DNA of 64,000 nucleotides, taken from assembly GCA_000471045.1 (NCBI GenBank), contig KI301992.1, forward strand, positions 2,719,452 to 2,783,451. The letters run 5' to 3'. This document shows, in pieces, positions 11,313 to 25,581 of this stretch (the stretch's first letter is position 1; each line of letters begins with the position of its first letter). The translations under genes and the position numbers were made by a program. Origin of the DNA: an actinobacterium LLX17. Its GTDB lineage: Bacteria; Actinomycetota; Actinomycetes; Propionibacteriales; Nocardioidaceae. The notes below the pieces were generated by a model, which had not been told where the DNA came from, made no database searches, and was given only the letters and a program-made list of their open reading frames with translations.

Positions 11313-12713
11313 ATGGCGGAGTTCGGCAAGGAGCTGTCGGTCACCACCACCACCATCCCCGGCCTGCTGGTGGTCGACCTGCCGGTGCACGGAGACAACC
11401 GTGGCTGGTTCAAGGAGAACTGGCAGCGCACCAAGCTGCGTGAGGTCGGCGTTCCCGACCTCGGGCCGGTGCAGAACAACATCTCGTTCAACGACGCCGT
11501 GGGCACGACCCGCGGCATCCATGCCGAGCCGTGGGACAAGTTCGTCTCGGTGGCGCACGGGCGCATCTTCGGTGCCTGGGTCGACCTGCGTGAGGGTCCC
11601 ACGTTCGGCGCCGTGTTCACCACCGAGGTTGACGCCTCGCGCGCTCTGTTCATCCCGCGCGGCGTCGGCAACTCCTACCAGAGCCTCGAGCCCGACACGG
11701 TCTACACCTACCTGGTCAACGACCACTGGTCGCCCGAGGCCACGTACACGTTCCTCAACCTGCGCGACGAGACGGTGGCGATCGACTGGCCGATCTCGCT
11801 CGACGACGTCGAGCTGTCCGACAAGGACCGCGGACACCCGCGTCTGGCCGACGTCGTCCCGTTCGCACCGCGCCGCACGCTGGTCACCGGGGCAGACGGC
11901 CAGCTCGGTCAGGCCCTGCGCGCTGTGCTGGCCGGCCGGGAGGACGTGGAGTTCACCGACGTGGGCGAGCTCGACCTGCTGGGCGATCTGAGCACGGCGC
12001 GCCCGTGGCGCCAGTACGACACGATCATCAACGCCGCAGCGTTCACCGCGGTCGACGATGCGGAGACGCCGGAAGGCCGCGCGGCTTGCTGGCGCGTCAA
12101 CGTCGAGGCCGTGGCCCGGCTCGCTCGGGTCGCCGCCGAGAACAACCTGACGTTGGTACACGTCTCCAGCGACTACGTCTTCGACGGCACGCAGGAGTCG
12201 CACACCGAGGACGAGCCGTTCTCGCCATTGGGCGTGTACGGGCAGACGAAGGCCGCTGGCGACGCGATCGTCGCCACGGTGCCGCGGCACTACGTGGTGC
12301 GCACCAGCTGGGTCATCGGCGAGGGCAACAACTTCGTGCGCACCATGGCCGCCCTGGCCGAGCGGGGCGTGGACCCGACCGTGGTCGACGACCAGCGCGG
12401 ACGTCTGACCTTTACTGACGACCTGGCTGCCGGCATCGCGCACCTGCTGCGGGAGCGGCCCGCATACGGGACCTACAACCTGAGCAGCACCGGACTCGTC
12501 GTGTCGTGGGCCGACATCGCCAAGCGCGTCTACGAGCTCACCGGCCACGACCCCGCTCGGGTCACGCCGGTGTCGACCGAGGACTACTACGCGAGTGCCC
12601 ACGGACCAATCTCACCGCGACCGGCACACAGCGCGCTGGCGCTCGACAAGATCATGGGCGCCGGCTTCACGCCTCGTGAGGGCGACGAGGCCCTGCGCGC
12701 CTACCTCCAGTAG
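11313..12713 (+). CDS. Fused dTDP-4-dehydrorhamnose 3,5-epimerase / reductase (RmlC-RmlD)
   Basis: 466 residues. N-terminal half (about 1-185) is a cupin RmlC: DNRGWFKENWQRTKL, the catalytic-His motif TRGIHAEPWDKFVSV, and FIPRGVGNSYQSLE. C-terminal half (about 188-466) is an SDR-type RmlD: RTLVTGADGQLGQAL, INAAAFTAVDDAE, VSSDYVFDG and active-site YGQTK. Together they complete dTDP-L-rhamnose synthesis (epimerisation then NADPH reduction). Fusion of RmlC and RmlD is known in some actinobacteria. Frame is continuous across the junction. Confidence 0.93.
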   Translation: MAEFGKELSVTTTTIPGLLVVDLPVHGDNRGWFKENWQRTKLREVGVPDLGPVQNNISFNDAVGTTRGIHAEPWDKFVSVAHGRIFGAWVDLREGPTFGAVFTTEVDASRALFIPRGVGNSYQSLEPDTVYTYLVNDHWSPEATYTFLNLRDETVAIDWPISLDDVELSDKDRGHPRLADVVPFAPRRTLVTGADGQLGQALRAVLAGREDVEFTDVGELDLLGDLSTARPWRQYDTIINAAAFTAVDDAETPEGRAACWRVNVEAVARLARVAAENNLTLVHVSSDYVFDGTQESHTEDEPFSPLGVYGQTKAAGDAIVATVPRHYVVRTSWVIGEGNNFVRTMAALAERGVDPTVVDDQRGRLTFTDDLAAGIAHLLRERPAYGTYNLSSTGLVVSWADIAKRVYELTGHDPARVTPVSTEDYYASAHGPISPRPAHSALALDKIMGAGFTPREGDEALRAYLQ

Positions 12714-12738
12714 ACGGATCGCAGGGCGACTCGCTGTG

Positions 12739-12756
12739 CCGGCTCATCCGAGCCGG
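12739..12756. terminator. Small hairpin between convergent rmlCD and P450
   Basis: CCGGCTC (12739-12745) and GAGCCGG (12750-12756) form a 7-bp stem with a 4-base loop spanning the P450 stop codon. Weak terminator candidate; no T-run. Confidence 0.35.
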
Positions 12757-14084
12757 AAGCGCAGACCGAAGTTGTTGAGCAGGCCCGGCAGCCGGGCGGG
12801 GTCCAGGGTGTGTGACTCGAGGGTCAGGTCCGTCTGTCCAATGACCTCGGCCAGCATCTGCGAGGTCAGCAGCAGCACGAGGTTGCGGCCCGGGCACAGG
12901 CCCGGCCCGGCGCTGAACGGCACCAGCGGCCAGTCGTCCCGGGTGCGCGGCGCATCCCACAAGCTCGGCGTGTACCGGTGCGCGAAGTCCAGGTGGCGCT
13001 CGTCCCGGTGGAAGAACGGCGCGAAGATCAACACCGACGTGCCTGCCGGCATCACGCCGTGATCGAACGTGACGTCGGCGGTCGTCTCGCGCAGGATCAT
13101 CGGAGTCGTCGGCCACAGGCGCAGCGACTCCAGCATCGTGGCGCGCAGCAACGGCAGGTCGGCCGCGCTGTCCTGCGGCTCGTCGATCTCCCGCCGGGCC
13201 TCCGCGAGGCGCTCGGCGTGTGAGACCAGCAGGGCGAGGGCACGGAACGTGGCCATGCCGGCCGGGTCGAAGGCGAAGAGCCACTGCGGCACCTGTTGGG
13301 CGGGCTCGGACTCCGGGCCCTGCGGCTGCTGACCCATGAAGGCCGCGAGGCTGCCGGGCTCGGCGCGGTCGAGGGCGGCCTGCACCTGGTCGAGGAGCTC
13401 GGCCCGGCCGTCCTTGTCGATCGGCCGCAGGAAGGCCCAGTTGGCCTTGGCGCGGAGCTTCTCGGTCAGGTCGGTCAACGCGGTGTCGTCGCGCGCGGAG
13501 TCGCCGAGCACCACGCGTCGGACGACGCGCGACCACGCCTCGAAGAACGGCTGGTACGCCAGCGCACCACCGTCGGCGCGCGTCTGCGCCAGCAGCGCCT
13601 CCGCCTCCTCGCGCACCACCGGCAGGAACGCCTCGGCCATGCGATGGACCGGGTGGTCGGAGTGCAGGGCCTGCTCATTGAGCCGGCGGCGCTGAGCACG
13701 CTCCTCGCCGTGCGAGATCAGGGCGACCTTCGGCTCGAAGTGGCTCAACGCCTCGCGCTTGAGGGTCTCGGCCGGCGCGAAGGGCTCGGGCGCCGCCTCC
13801 AGCACGCGGTGGACGTCGTCCGGGTCGAGGACCAGGGCCATCGGCCTGCCGGGCACGTTCAGCATCAACGGTCCCCGACCGTACTTCTCGCTCAACGTCT
13901 GCACGCGGCGCACAGCCCGACCGTCGAGGTCGAACCGTTCGGAGGCCGCCACCACCGCCGGGCGCCGGATGATGGGGCCCTTGGCGATCATCGGACCCTG
14001 CACGTCACGGAGCGTCTGGATGGTCTCGAGGGCGGTGGCGCTGGGCAGCGGGTTCTGGACGGGAGGAACGGCACTGGCAGTCAT
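12744..14084 (-). CDS. Cytochrome P450
   Basis: 446 residues. Heme-ligand loop FSAGPGLCPGRN (Cys about 397), K-helix ESLR, and a proline-rich start typical of CYP proteins. No transmembrane anchor. It is a monooxygenase needing separate electron donors; no ferredoxin or reductase gene is adjacent. Substrate cannot be inferred. The I-helix is FDPAGMATFRAL, lacking the usual acid-alcohol pair (A/G-G-x-D/E-T), so oxygen activation may be atypical. Confidence 0.92.
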   Translation of the reverse strand: MTASAVPPVQNPLPSATALETIQTLRDVQGPMIAKGPIIRRPAVVAASERFDLDGRAVRRVQTLSEKYGRGPLMLNVPGRPMALVLDPDDVHRVLEAAPEPFAPAETLKREALSHFEPKVALISHGEERAQRRRLNEQALHSDHPVHRMAEAFLPVVREEAEALLAQTRADGGALAYQPFFEAWSRVVRRVVLGDSARDDTALTDLTEKLRAKANWAFLRPIDKDGRAELLDQVQAALDRAEPGSLAAFMGQQPQGPESEPAQQVPQWLFAFDPAGMATFRALALLVSHAERLAEARREIDEPQDSAADLPLLRATMLESLRLWPTTPMILRETTADVTFDHGVMPAGTSVLIFAPFFHRDERHLDFAHRYTPSLWDAPRTRDDWPLVPFSAGPGLCPGRNLVLLLTSQMLAEVIGQTDLTLESHTLDPARLPGLLNNFGLRFRLG

Positions 14085-14409
14085 GGCACACCTTCGCTGG
14101 TCGACTGGGTGACAGGACGATCCGGCGACCGCGAGGCCGAGCGACCCGGACCCCGCGCGAAGCGCCGAACGGGCGACGATCCTCGCTCCGGCAGGACTCG
14201 AGGATCGTCGAACTCCTGCTGCTAGAAGTTCTCGCCGTGATGCGTCGTCTGCGTGAGCCGATGCCTGGCGAGTGTTCGCCGCGCGGGGCCGGTGGGCGTC
14301 CCCATCAGATCCGTGCGACGAATGACCGCGAGGTACCCCATGGCCGGACGGCCAAACCTGCGTCGTGATCTGCGAGCGCCCACGCCGTCACGGCGTCTGC
14401 GTCAATGAG
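14085..14409. other. 325-base intergenic region with a 12-bp inverted repeat
   Basis: No ORF with support. A perfect inverted repeat CGACGATCCTCG (14174-14185) / CGAGGATCGTCG (14199-14210) with a 13-base spacer lies about 90 bases upstream of the P450 start. It may be an operator for the P450 or a terminator for the leftward tRNA-Ala transcript; no T-run supports the latter. Confidence 0.5.
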
Positions 14410-14485
14410 TGGTGGAGCTGAGGGGACTCGAACCCCTAACCCCCTGCTTGCAAAGCAGGTGCGCTACCAATTGCGCCACAGCCCC
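14410..14485 (-). tRNA. tRNA-Ala (anticodon TGC)
   Basis: Full cloverleaf on the minus strand: acceptor GGGGCTG pairs with CAGCTCC, including the G3-U70 wobble that specifies alanine; anticodon stem CCTGCTT-TGC-AAGCAGG gives TGC; T-arm GGGGTTCGAGTCCCC. The 3' CCA is encoded. Close to tRNA-Ile, as in many actinobacterial origin regions. Confidence 0.97.
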
Positions 14486-14497
14486 GTAGGTGACCCG

Positions 14498-14611
14498 TCA
14501 GGGTCGGTCGGTCGCGTCCGCCCACGGCTGCGCCGGCTGGGTGCGACCGCGCCGCTTCTTGGCCCACGCGAAACCGAGGGCGGCGAGCGCCACGACGAGG
14601 AGCTTCTTCAC
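14498..14611 (-). CDS. DLW-39 family microprotein
   Basis: 37 residues from GTG, with an excellent CTGGAGGACAC ribosome site. One hydrophobic helix at the N-terminus (KKLLVVALAALGFAWAKK), then a basic linker and the conserved-type end QPWADATD (family members end with a DLW-like motif). Function unknown. It sits between tRNA-Ala and tRNA-Ile, the usual position for this family near gyrA in actinobacteria. Confidence 0.8.
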   Translation of the reverse strand: MKKLLVVALAALGFAWAKKRRGRTQPAQPWADATDRP

Positions 14612-14642
14612 GTGTCCTCCAGGTGGTCGACGTGGTGCGGAG

Positions 14643-14717
14643 TGGGCGTACCAGGACTTGAACCTGGGACCTCTTCCTTATCAGGGAAGCGCTCTAACCA
14701 AGCTGAGCTATACGCCC
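14643..14717 (-). tRNA. tRNA-Ile (anticodon GAT)
   Basis: Minus-strand cloverleaf: acceptor GGGCGTA pairs with TACGCCC, D-arm AGCTCAGCTTGGTTAGAGC, anticodon loop CTGATAA (GAT), T-arm CCAGGTTCAAGTCCTGG. The discriminator is A; CCA is not encoded (CTC follows), so it depends on the CCA-adding enzyme encoded at 39.4 kb. Confidence 0.97.
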
Positions 14718-14776
14718 GCAACAGCGACGAACATTACCGCACGACCCCACTGCGGGACGAACCGGGGGGATCGTGC

Positions 14777-15603
14777 TCAGGCGCGGTCGGCGAACGTCAC
14801 CTGCACGCCGCCCACCAGGGCGGCCGCGACGTTGTACAGCCGCGCACCGATGGCAGCCAGAGCCGTCATCAACAGCACGTTGATCGCCGACAGCACCAGC
14901 GTCAGGCCGAGGATGCGCGGCAGGCCGATGTAGTCGGTGACGTCGAACGTGCCGTCCTCGCTGCTCAGCACCGAGTTGATGGTGTCGTTCAGCGAACCCC
15001 ACACCCCGGTGATGTTCAGGACGATCCAGAACACGGTGACGGCGACGACGCTGACGATCATGAGCGCGACCGAGATGACGAAGGCGAGCTTCGTGACCGA
15101 CCACGGGTCGACGTGCACCAGGTTGAGACGCGCCTGGCGCGGCGCCGAGTCGTCCGCCCGCTCGTCGGCCGGCGGCGGCGAGTCCACGTCGTGGCGACCG
15201 TAGGAGCTCGAGTCGTCGTCGCGCACGGCCGGCATGACCGACGTCGACGAGGGGTCACCCTGGGTGGTGCGCGCGTAGTCGGCGGCCGTCATGGGGACCT
15301 TTCGTCGGTCATCGGCCGTGGCGTCGTCAGACGTCTCGGAGGTGGACTCGTCAGCGGAGGTCTCGTGGGCGGGGGTCTCCGCAGCGTCGTCCTGGGTCTT
15401 CGCCGTGGTGGTGCCGGAGCGCGGCCTGCGGTTCGAGCGCGGCTTGCGCGTGCCGGAACCGTTCGACGAGGTCGAGGCGCTGGTGGTCTCGTCCGTCTCG
15501 CTCTCGCCACCCGGGGGCGGGGGAGGACCGTCCTGCGACTGGTCGTCGGCGTCGTCGGTGGACGAGCCCTTGCTCGGCCGAGCAGTGCCCCGCTTCGACT
15601 GAC

Positions 15604-15607
<4 letters not shown>
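14777..15607 (-). CDS. DUF3566 domain membrane protein
   Basis: 276 residues: a long disordered acidic/Ser-Thr-rich N-terminus (about 1-165), then the DUF3566 core with two membrane helices ([21 protein letters not shown] and [22 protein letters not shown]). Found directly after gyrA in most actinobacteria (Rv0007 type). Function unresolved. ATG overlaps the gyrA stop by four bases. Confidence 0.9.
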
Positions 15608-18189
<2,582 letters not shown>

Positions 18190-18206
18190 GAAGGAGGCCT
18201 GTCAGA

Positions 18207-21795
<3,589 letters not shown>

Positions 21796-21803
<8 letters not shown>

Positions 21804-22926
21804 CGACGACCTTGCCGTCCTGGACGCGGAAGCGTCGACCCTGCAGCGCGGCCGGCACGTCGTCGGCGACCGCCGCGGTGACCAGCACCTGCTCGGCCTG
21901 CTCGGCCATCGCCGCCAGGTGCTCGCGGCGACCGGTGTCGAGCTCGGCGAAGACGTCGTCCAGCACCAGCACGGGGTCGTCGTCAACCCGCAGCAGGTCG
22001 AACGACGCGAAGCGGAGCGCCAGCGCCAGGGACCAGGACTCGCCGTGACTGGCGTACCCCTTGGCCGGGAGGTCGCCGATGCCCAGCACCACGTCGTCGC
22101 GGTGAGGTCCGACCAAGGTGACCCCACGGTCGAGCTCGTCACGGCGCCGCTCGGCGATGCGCTCGAGCATCAGTGCCGTGAGCTGCTCGGTCGAGCGCGG
22201 CAGCTCGTCGGTGACGTCGTCGGCGACGAGCGAGGTGCGGTAGACCGCCGAGACGCTGCGCCGGTTCTCGGCCGCCGACGACGCGACCCCCGCGTGCCGC
22301 TCGGCCAGGTGCGGGTCGAGGTCGTCGAGCAGCCGCAGGCGCTGGGCCACCAGCTCGCCGCCCAGAGCACTGAGCTTCTCATCCCAGATGTCTAATGTCG
22401 ACAAGTCAACTTGTCGACCGCGAGCGGACTTGAGGAGCGCCGACCGCTGCCGCAGGGCTCGGTCGTAGTCGGCCTTCACGCCGGCCAGCCGTGGCGTGCG
22501 CATGACCAGCAGCGCATCGAGGAAGCGACGGCGCTCCGACGGATCGCCCTTGACCAGCGCGAGGTCCTCCGGCGAGAACATCACGGTGCGCACCACGCCC
22601 ACCAGGTCGCGCGTGCGCGGCAGCTCGGCACGGTTGACGCGGGCCCGGTTGCTGCGGCCGGGCGTGATCTCGACCTCCACCAGGGCCGTGCGATCACCCT
22701 TGACCACCTCGGCCCGTACGACCGCCCGCTCAGCGCCGGCGCGCACCAGGGGCGCATCGTTCGAGACCCGGTGCGAGTCGAGTCGTGAGAGGTAGTCGAC
22801 CGCCTCGACCAGATTGGTCTTGCCCTGCCCGTTGGCCCCGACGAACGCGACCGGCCCGCGCTCCAGGGTGAGCTCGACCTCCGCGTACGAACGGAAGTCG
22901 GTCAGGGAGAGACGGGTGACGTGCAC
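21796..22926 (-). CDS. recF: DNA replication and repair protein RecF
   Basis: 376 residues from GTG. SMC/ABC-type ATPase: Walker [10 protein letters not shown] (30-38), QGK motif, signature-like region, and Walker B with [12 protein letters not shown] near the C-terminus, followed by VLVTAAV. Loads RecA at gaps in recombination repair. Starts three bases after gnd and ends overlapping dciA. A 22-base palindrome and a rare TTA codon lie inside the gene (22393-22418). Confidence 0.96.
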
Positions 22927-22929
22927 GAC

Positions 22930-23844
22930 TCAGTCCGCGGAGGGCGGCTCGCCCGCGCCGGGCTCCTGTGCCGCGCGCACCGCGTGTCCACCGAACTGCT
23001 GGCGCATCGCCGCGACGGCCTGCATTGAGCTGGACTCGTCCTGCCGTGAGCTGAAGCGGGCGAACAGCGACGCGGCGATGGCCGGGGTGGGCACCGCGTG
23101 CTCGATCGCGGCCTCGACGGTCCACCGGCCCTCGCCGGAGTCATCGGCGTAGCCGCGGATCTTCGACAGGCCCGGATCGTCCTCGAGTGCCTGCACCAGC
23201 AGGTCGAGCAGCCAGGAGCGCACGACCGTGCCTTCGCGCCAGGAGTCCAGGACGGCGGTGACGTCGTCGACGAGGTCGGTGGCCTGCAGCAGCTCGTAGC
23301 CCTCGGCGTAGGCCTGCATCATGGCGTACTCGACACCGTTGTGGACCATCTTGGCGAAGTGCCCGGAGCCGACCTTGCCGGCGTGGACGAAGCCGCCCTC
23401 GCCGCCGTCGGGACGCAGCGCCTCGAAGACCGGGCGGGCCGTCTCGACGTGCTCGGCGTCGCCGCCGACCATCAGGGCGTAGCCGTTCTCGCGTCCCCAC
23501 ACTCCGCCGCTCACGCCGCAGTCGAGGTACCCGATGCCCAGCTCGGCGAGCTTGGCCGCGTGCATGAGGTCATCGGTCCAGCGGGAGTTGCCGCCGTCGA
23601 TGATGACGTCACCCTCGCTCAGCATCCCGCTGAGCTCGTCGATCGTGGCGCGGGTCGGCTCGCCGGCCGGCACCATGACCCACACGACCTTGGGCGAGGG
23701 CAGCGCGTCGACCATCTCCTGCAGGCTGTCGGCGTCGCGCACCTCGGGATCGCGGTCAAATCCCGTGACGGTGACGTCGTGCTCGCGCAGGCGCGCACGC
23801 ATGTTGCCGCCCATCTTGCCCAGTCCGACGATTCCGAGATGCAT
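22930..23844 (-). CDS. gnd: 6-phosphogluconate dehydrogenase, decarboxylating (short form)
   Basis: 304 residues. Rossmann MHLGIVGLGKMGGNMRARL, then DGGNSRW, CGVSGGVWGRENGYALMVGG, and the active-site K in GSGHFAKMVHNGVEY. Produces ribulose-5-phosphate and NAD(P)H in the oxidative pentose pathway. The short form between dnaN and recF is an actinobacterial hallmark (Streptomyces, Mycobacterium). A GGAGCAC-type ribosome site precedes the ATG. Confidence 0.95.
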   Translation of the reverse strand: MHLGIVGLGKMGGNMRARLREHDVTVTGFDRDPEVRDADSLQEMVDALPSPKVVWVMVPAGEPTRATIDELSGMLSEGDVIIDGGNSRWTDDLMHAAKLAELGIGYLDCGVSGGVWGRENGYALMVGGDAEHVETARPVFEALRPDGGEGGFVHAGKVGSGHFAKMVHNGVEYAMMQAYAEGYELLQATDLVDDVTAVLDSWREGTVVRSWLLDLLVQALEDDPGLSKIRGYADDSGEGRWTVEAAIEHAVPTPAIAASLFARFSSRQDESSSMQAVAAMRQQFGGHAVRAAQEPGAGEPPSAD

Positions 23845-23872
23845 CGTGTGCTCCTTCGTGGCGTGGTCGCGG

Positions 23873-23904
23873 TGCTGCGTTCGTGCGGTGCTGCCTTCGT
23901 GCGG
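23873..23904. repeat. Tandem 16-base repeat in the dnaN-gnd gap
   Basis: TGCTGCGTTCGTGCGG (23873-23888) is followed directly by TGCTGCCTTCGTGCGG (23889-23904), 15 of 16 identical. The remainder of the 119-base gap is GC-rich with a repeated GAGCTGGGC motif. No function evident. Confidence 0.55.
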
Positions 23905-23963
23905 GGACCGGGCCGGTGCCGAGCTGGGCTGGGCGGTCGCGAGCTGGGCGAACCGCCCCGGGG

Positions 23964-25106
23964 TCAGCTCTGCAGCCGGACCGGCATGATCAGGTAGCGG
24001 AACGCCCCGTCGGGGTCCGCGCCGATCTCGCTGACGCCGCTCAGGGCGGCGGGCTTGGTGTGCTGCGTGAAGGACAGGTGCACGACGGGCTCGGACATGA
24101 CGCCGAGTCCCTCGAGCAGGTAGCTGGGGTTGAAGCCGATCGAGATGTCGTTGCCCTGCACGGTGGCCTCGATCGACTCCGAGGCCTGGGCCTCGTCGCC
24201 GCTGCCGGCCTCGAGCAGCAGGGTGCCCTCGGTGAAGCTGAGGCGCACCGGGGTGTTGCGCTCGGCCACGAGGGCCACGCGCTTGACGGCGTCGACGAGC
24301 TGCTGGGTCGAGACGTAGGCGACCGTCTCGGCCTGCGCCTGGAACAGCTGGCGCACGCGGGGGAAGTCACCTTCGAGCAGGCGGGTGGTGGTGCGGCGCG
24401 AGCCGTTGCCGACCGTGCCCTCGAAGCCGATCAGACCGTCGCCGGTCTCGCCCGAGGAGACCGCGATCGTGATGTCGCCGCCGCCGGAGAACGAGCGGGC
24501 GGTCTCGTTGAGCACCCGCGCAGGCACCAGGGCCTGGGCCGAGAGGTCGCTGACCTCGGGGTACCACTCGAGGTCGCGCAGGCTGGCGCGGAAACGGTCG
24601 GTGGCCATGAGTGAGATCGAGGTGCCCTCGAGCTCGAGGCGCACGCCGGTCAGCAGCGGCAACATCTCGTCGCGACCGGCAGCGGCACCGGCCTGCTGGA
24701 CGGCGGTGGCGAAGACGTCGGCCTTGACGGTGCCGGTGGCGGTGGGCATCTGCGGCAGGCGCGGGTACTCCTCGACCGGCATGGTCTGCAGGGCGAAGCG
24801 GGCGCTGCCGCACACGACGCGGACCTTGGTGCCGTCGAGCGAGACGTCGACGGGCTTGCCGGGCAGCGACTTCACGATCTCGCTGAGCAGCCGGCCGCTG
24901 ACCAAGGCGCGTCCCTCGTCGGAGACCTCGGCCGGCAGCGTGGCGCGGGTGGAGGTCTCGTAGTCGAAGCCCGACAGGACGAGCCCGTCGGTGCCGGCCT
25001 CGATGAGGAGTCCGGCGAGGACCGGCACGCTCGGCCGCACCGGGAGGCTGCGGGCGGTCCACGCCACAGCGTCGGCGAGCGTGTCGCGCTCGATCCTGAA
25101 CTTCAC
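23964..25106 (-). CDS. dnaN: DNA polymerase III beta sliding clamp
   Basis: 380 residues from GTG 25106 (MKFRIERDTLADAVAWTARSLP); a longer upstream reading lacks the family start. Clamp features: LVSGRLLSEIVKSLPGKPV, LPLLTGVRLE, MATDRFRASLR, LEGDFPRVRQLF and the C-terminal YLIMPVRL. Ring-shaped processivity factor. AAAGG lies about nine bases upstream. First gene left of the origin, transcribed away from it. Confidence 0.97.
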   Translation of the reverse strand: MKFRIERDTLADAVAWTARSLPVRPSVPVLAGLLIEAGTDGLVLSGFDYETSTRATLPAEVSDEGRALVSGRLLSEIVKSLPGKPVDVSLDGTKVRVVCGSARFALQTMPVEEYPRLPQMPTATGTVKADVFATAVQQAGAAAGRDEMLPLLTGVRLELEGTSISLMATDRFRASLRDLEWYPEVSDLSAQALVPARVLNETARSFSGGGDITIAVSSGETGDGLIGFEGTVGNGSRRTTTRLLEGDFPRVRQLFQAQAETVAYVSTQQLVDAVKRVALVAERNTPVRLSFTEGTLLLEAGSGDEAQASESIEATVQGNDISIGFNPSYLLEGLGVMSEPVVHLSFTQHTKPAALSGVSEIGADPDGAFRYLIMPVRLQS

Positions 25107-25285
25107 GCGGGAGGCCTTTCTGGGACGAATCACACCGGGAGGTCGGTGACTGCATCCTGCCACGCCGACACCGACGATCCTAGGGCAGGCAGAGGGGCGA
25201 TGGAGCGGAGCGACGGGTGGAGGACCGGTCGTCCACAGATCGGCGCCGTTCCTGCTTCAACGGGGCTTTTCGGCGTAGATCACCC

Positions 25286-25322
25286 TAGTAGTGGTAGTAG
25301 CACCTGTGGATCCTGTGGAGAA
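25286..25322 (-). promoter_or_regulatory. DnaA boxes plus TAG-type triplets (possible unwinding module)
   Basis: Read on the minus strand: box TTCTCCACA (25322-25314), directly abutting box GGATCCACA (25313-25305), a GGTG spacer, then CTA CTA CCA CTA CTA (25300-25286). The plus strand therefore carries TAG TAG TGG TAG TAG. This order, box-box-GC spacer-triplets, matches the B. subtilis basal unwinding system, where DnaA forms a filament on TAG-type trios. The strand-opening region would lie towards dnaN. Confidence 0.6.
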
Positions 25323-25520
25323 CTGTCATTCGTGCAGGTGGGACGGCGTGGCGGCCGGTGGACAGACTGGGGACGGAGCACCGGTCTGCACCCCGTGCCA
25401 TGTGGACGGTCGTGCGGCGTTCATGCGGGGTTCACACATGAGCCGGAGATGTCCACCTCAGGTGGAGGGTTTCCCACAGGTCCATGCACACCTGTTGAAG
25501 CACAAACTTCCGAGCTCGAA

Positions 25521-25565
25521 CGACGACGGCGCCCGACCCGTGTGGGGGTGCGGGCGCCGTCGTCG
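25521..25565 (-). terminator. dnaA terminator hairpin
   Basis: Perfect 15-bp stem: CGACGACGGCGCCCG (25521-25535) and CGGGCGCCGTCGTCG (25551-25565), 15-base loop. It lies 17 bases beyond the dnaA stop on the leftward transcript. There is no long T-run, as usual in high-GC actinobacteria. Confidence 0.8.
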
Positions 25566-25581
25566 GCGGGTCTGGGGCTGC

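Larger units (their letters stand above)
25107..25581. other. oriC: Candidate chromosomal origin oriC (dnaN-dnaA gap)
   Basis: 475 bases without a gene, between dnaN and dnaA, the origin location in most actinobacteria. DnaA-box-like 9-mers: TCGTCCACA (25229-25237), the abutting pair at 25305-25322, TGTGGACGG (25401-25409), and TTTCCCACA (25470-25478). None is the perfect consensus, but density and the XXXCCACA core are clear. An array of TAG triplets lies next to the abutting pair. The dnaA-rpmH gap holds stronger boxes. Confidence 0.75.

Noticed and set aside
14410..14717. tRNA genes as integration sites for a mobile element
   Set aside because: No integrase and no repeated tRNA 3' end nearby; the surroundings are conserved housekeeping genes.
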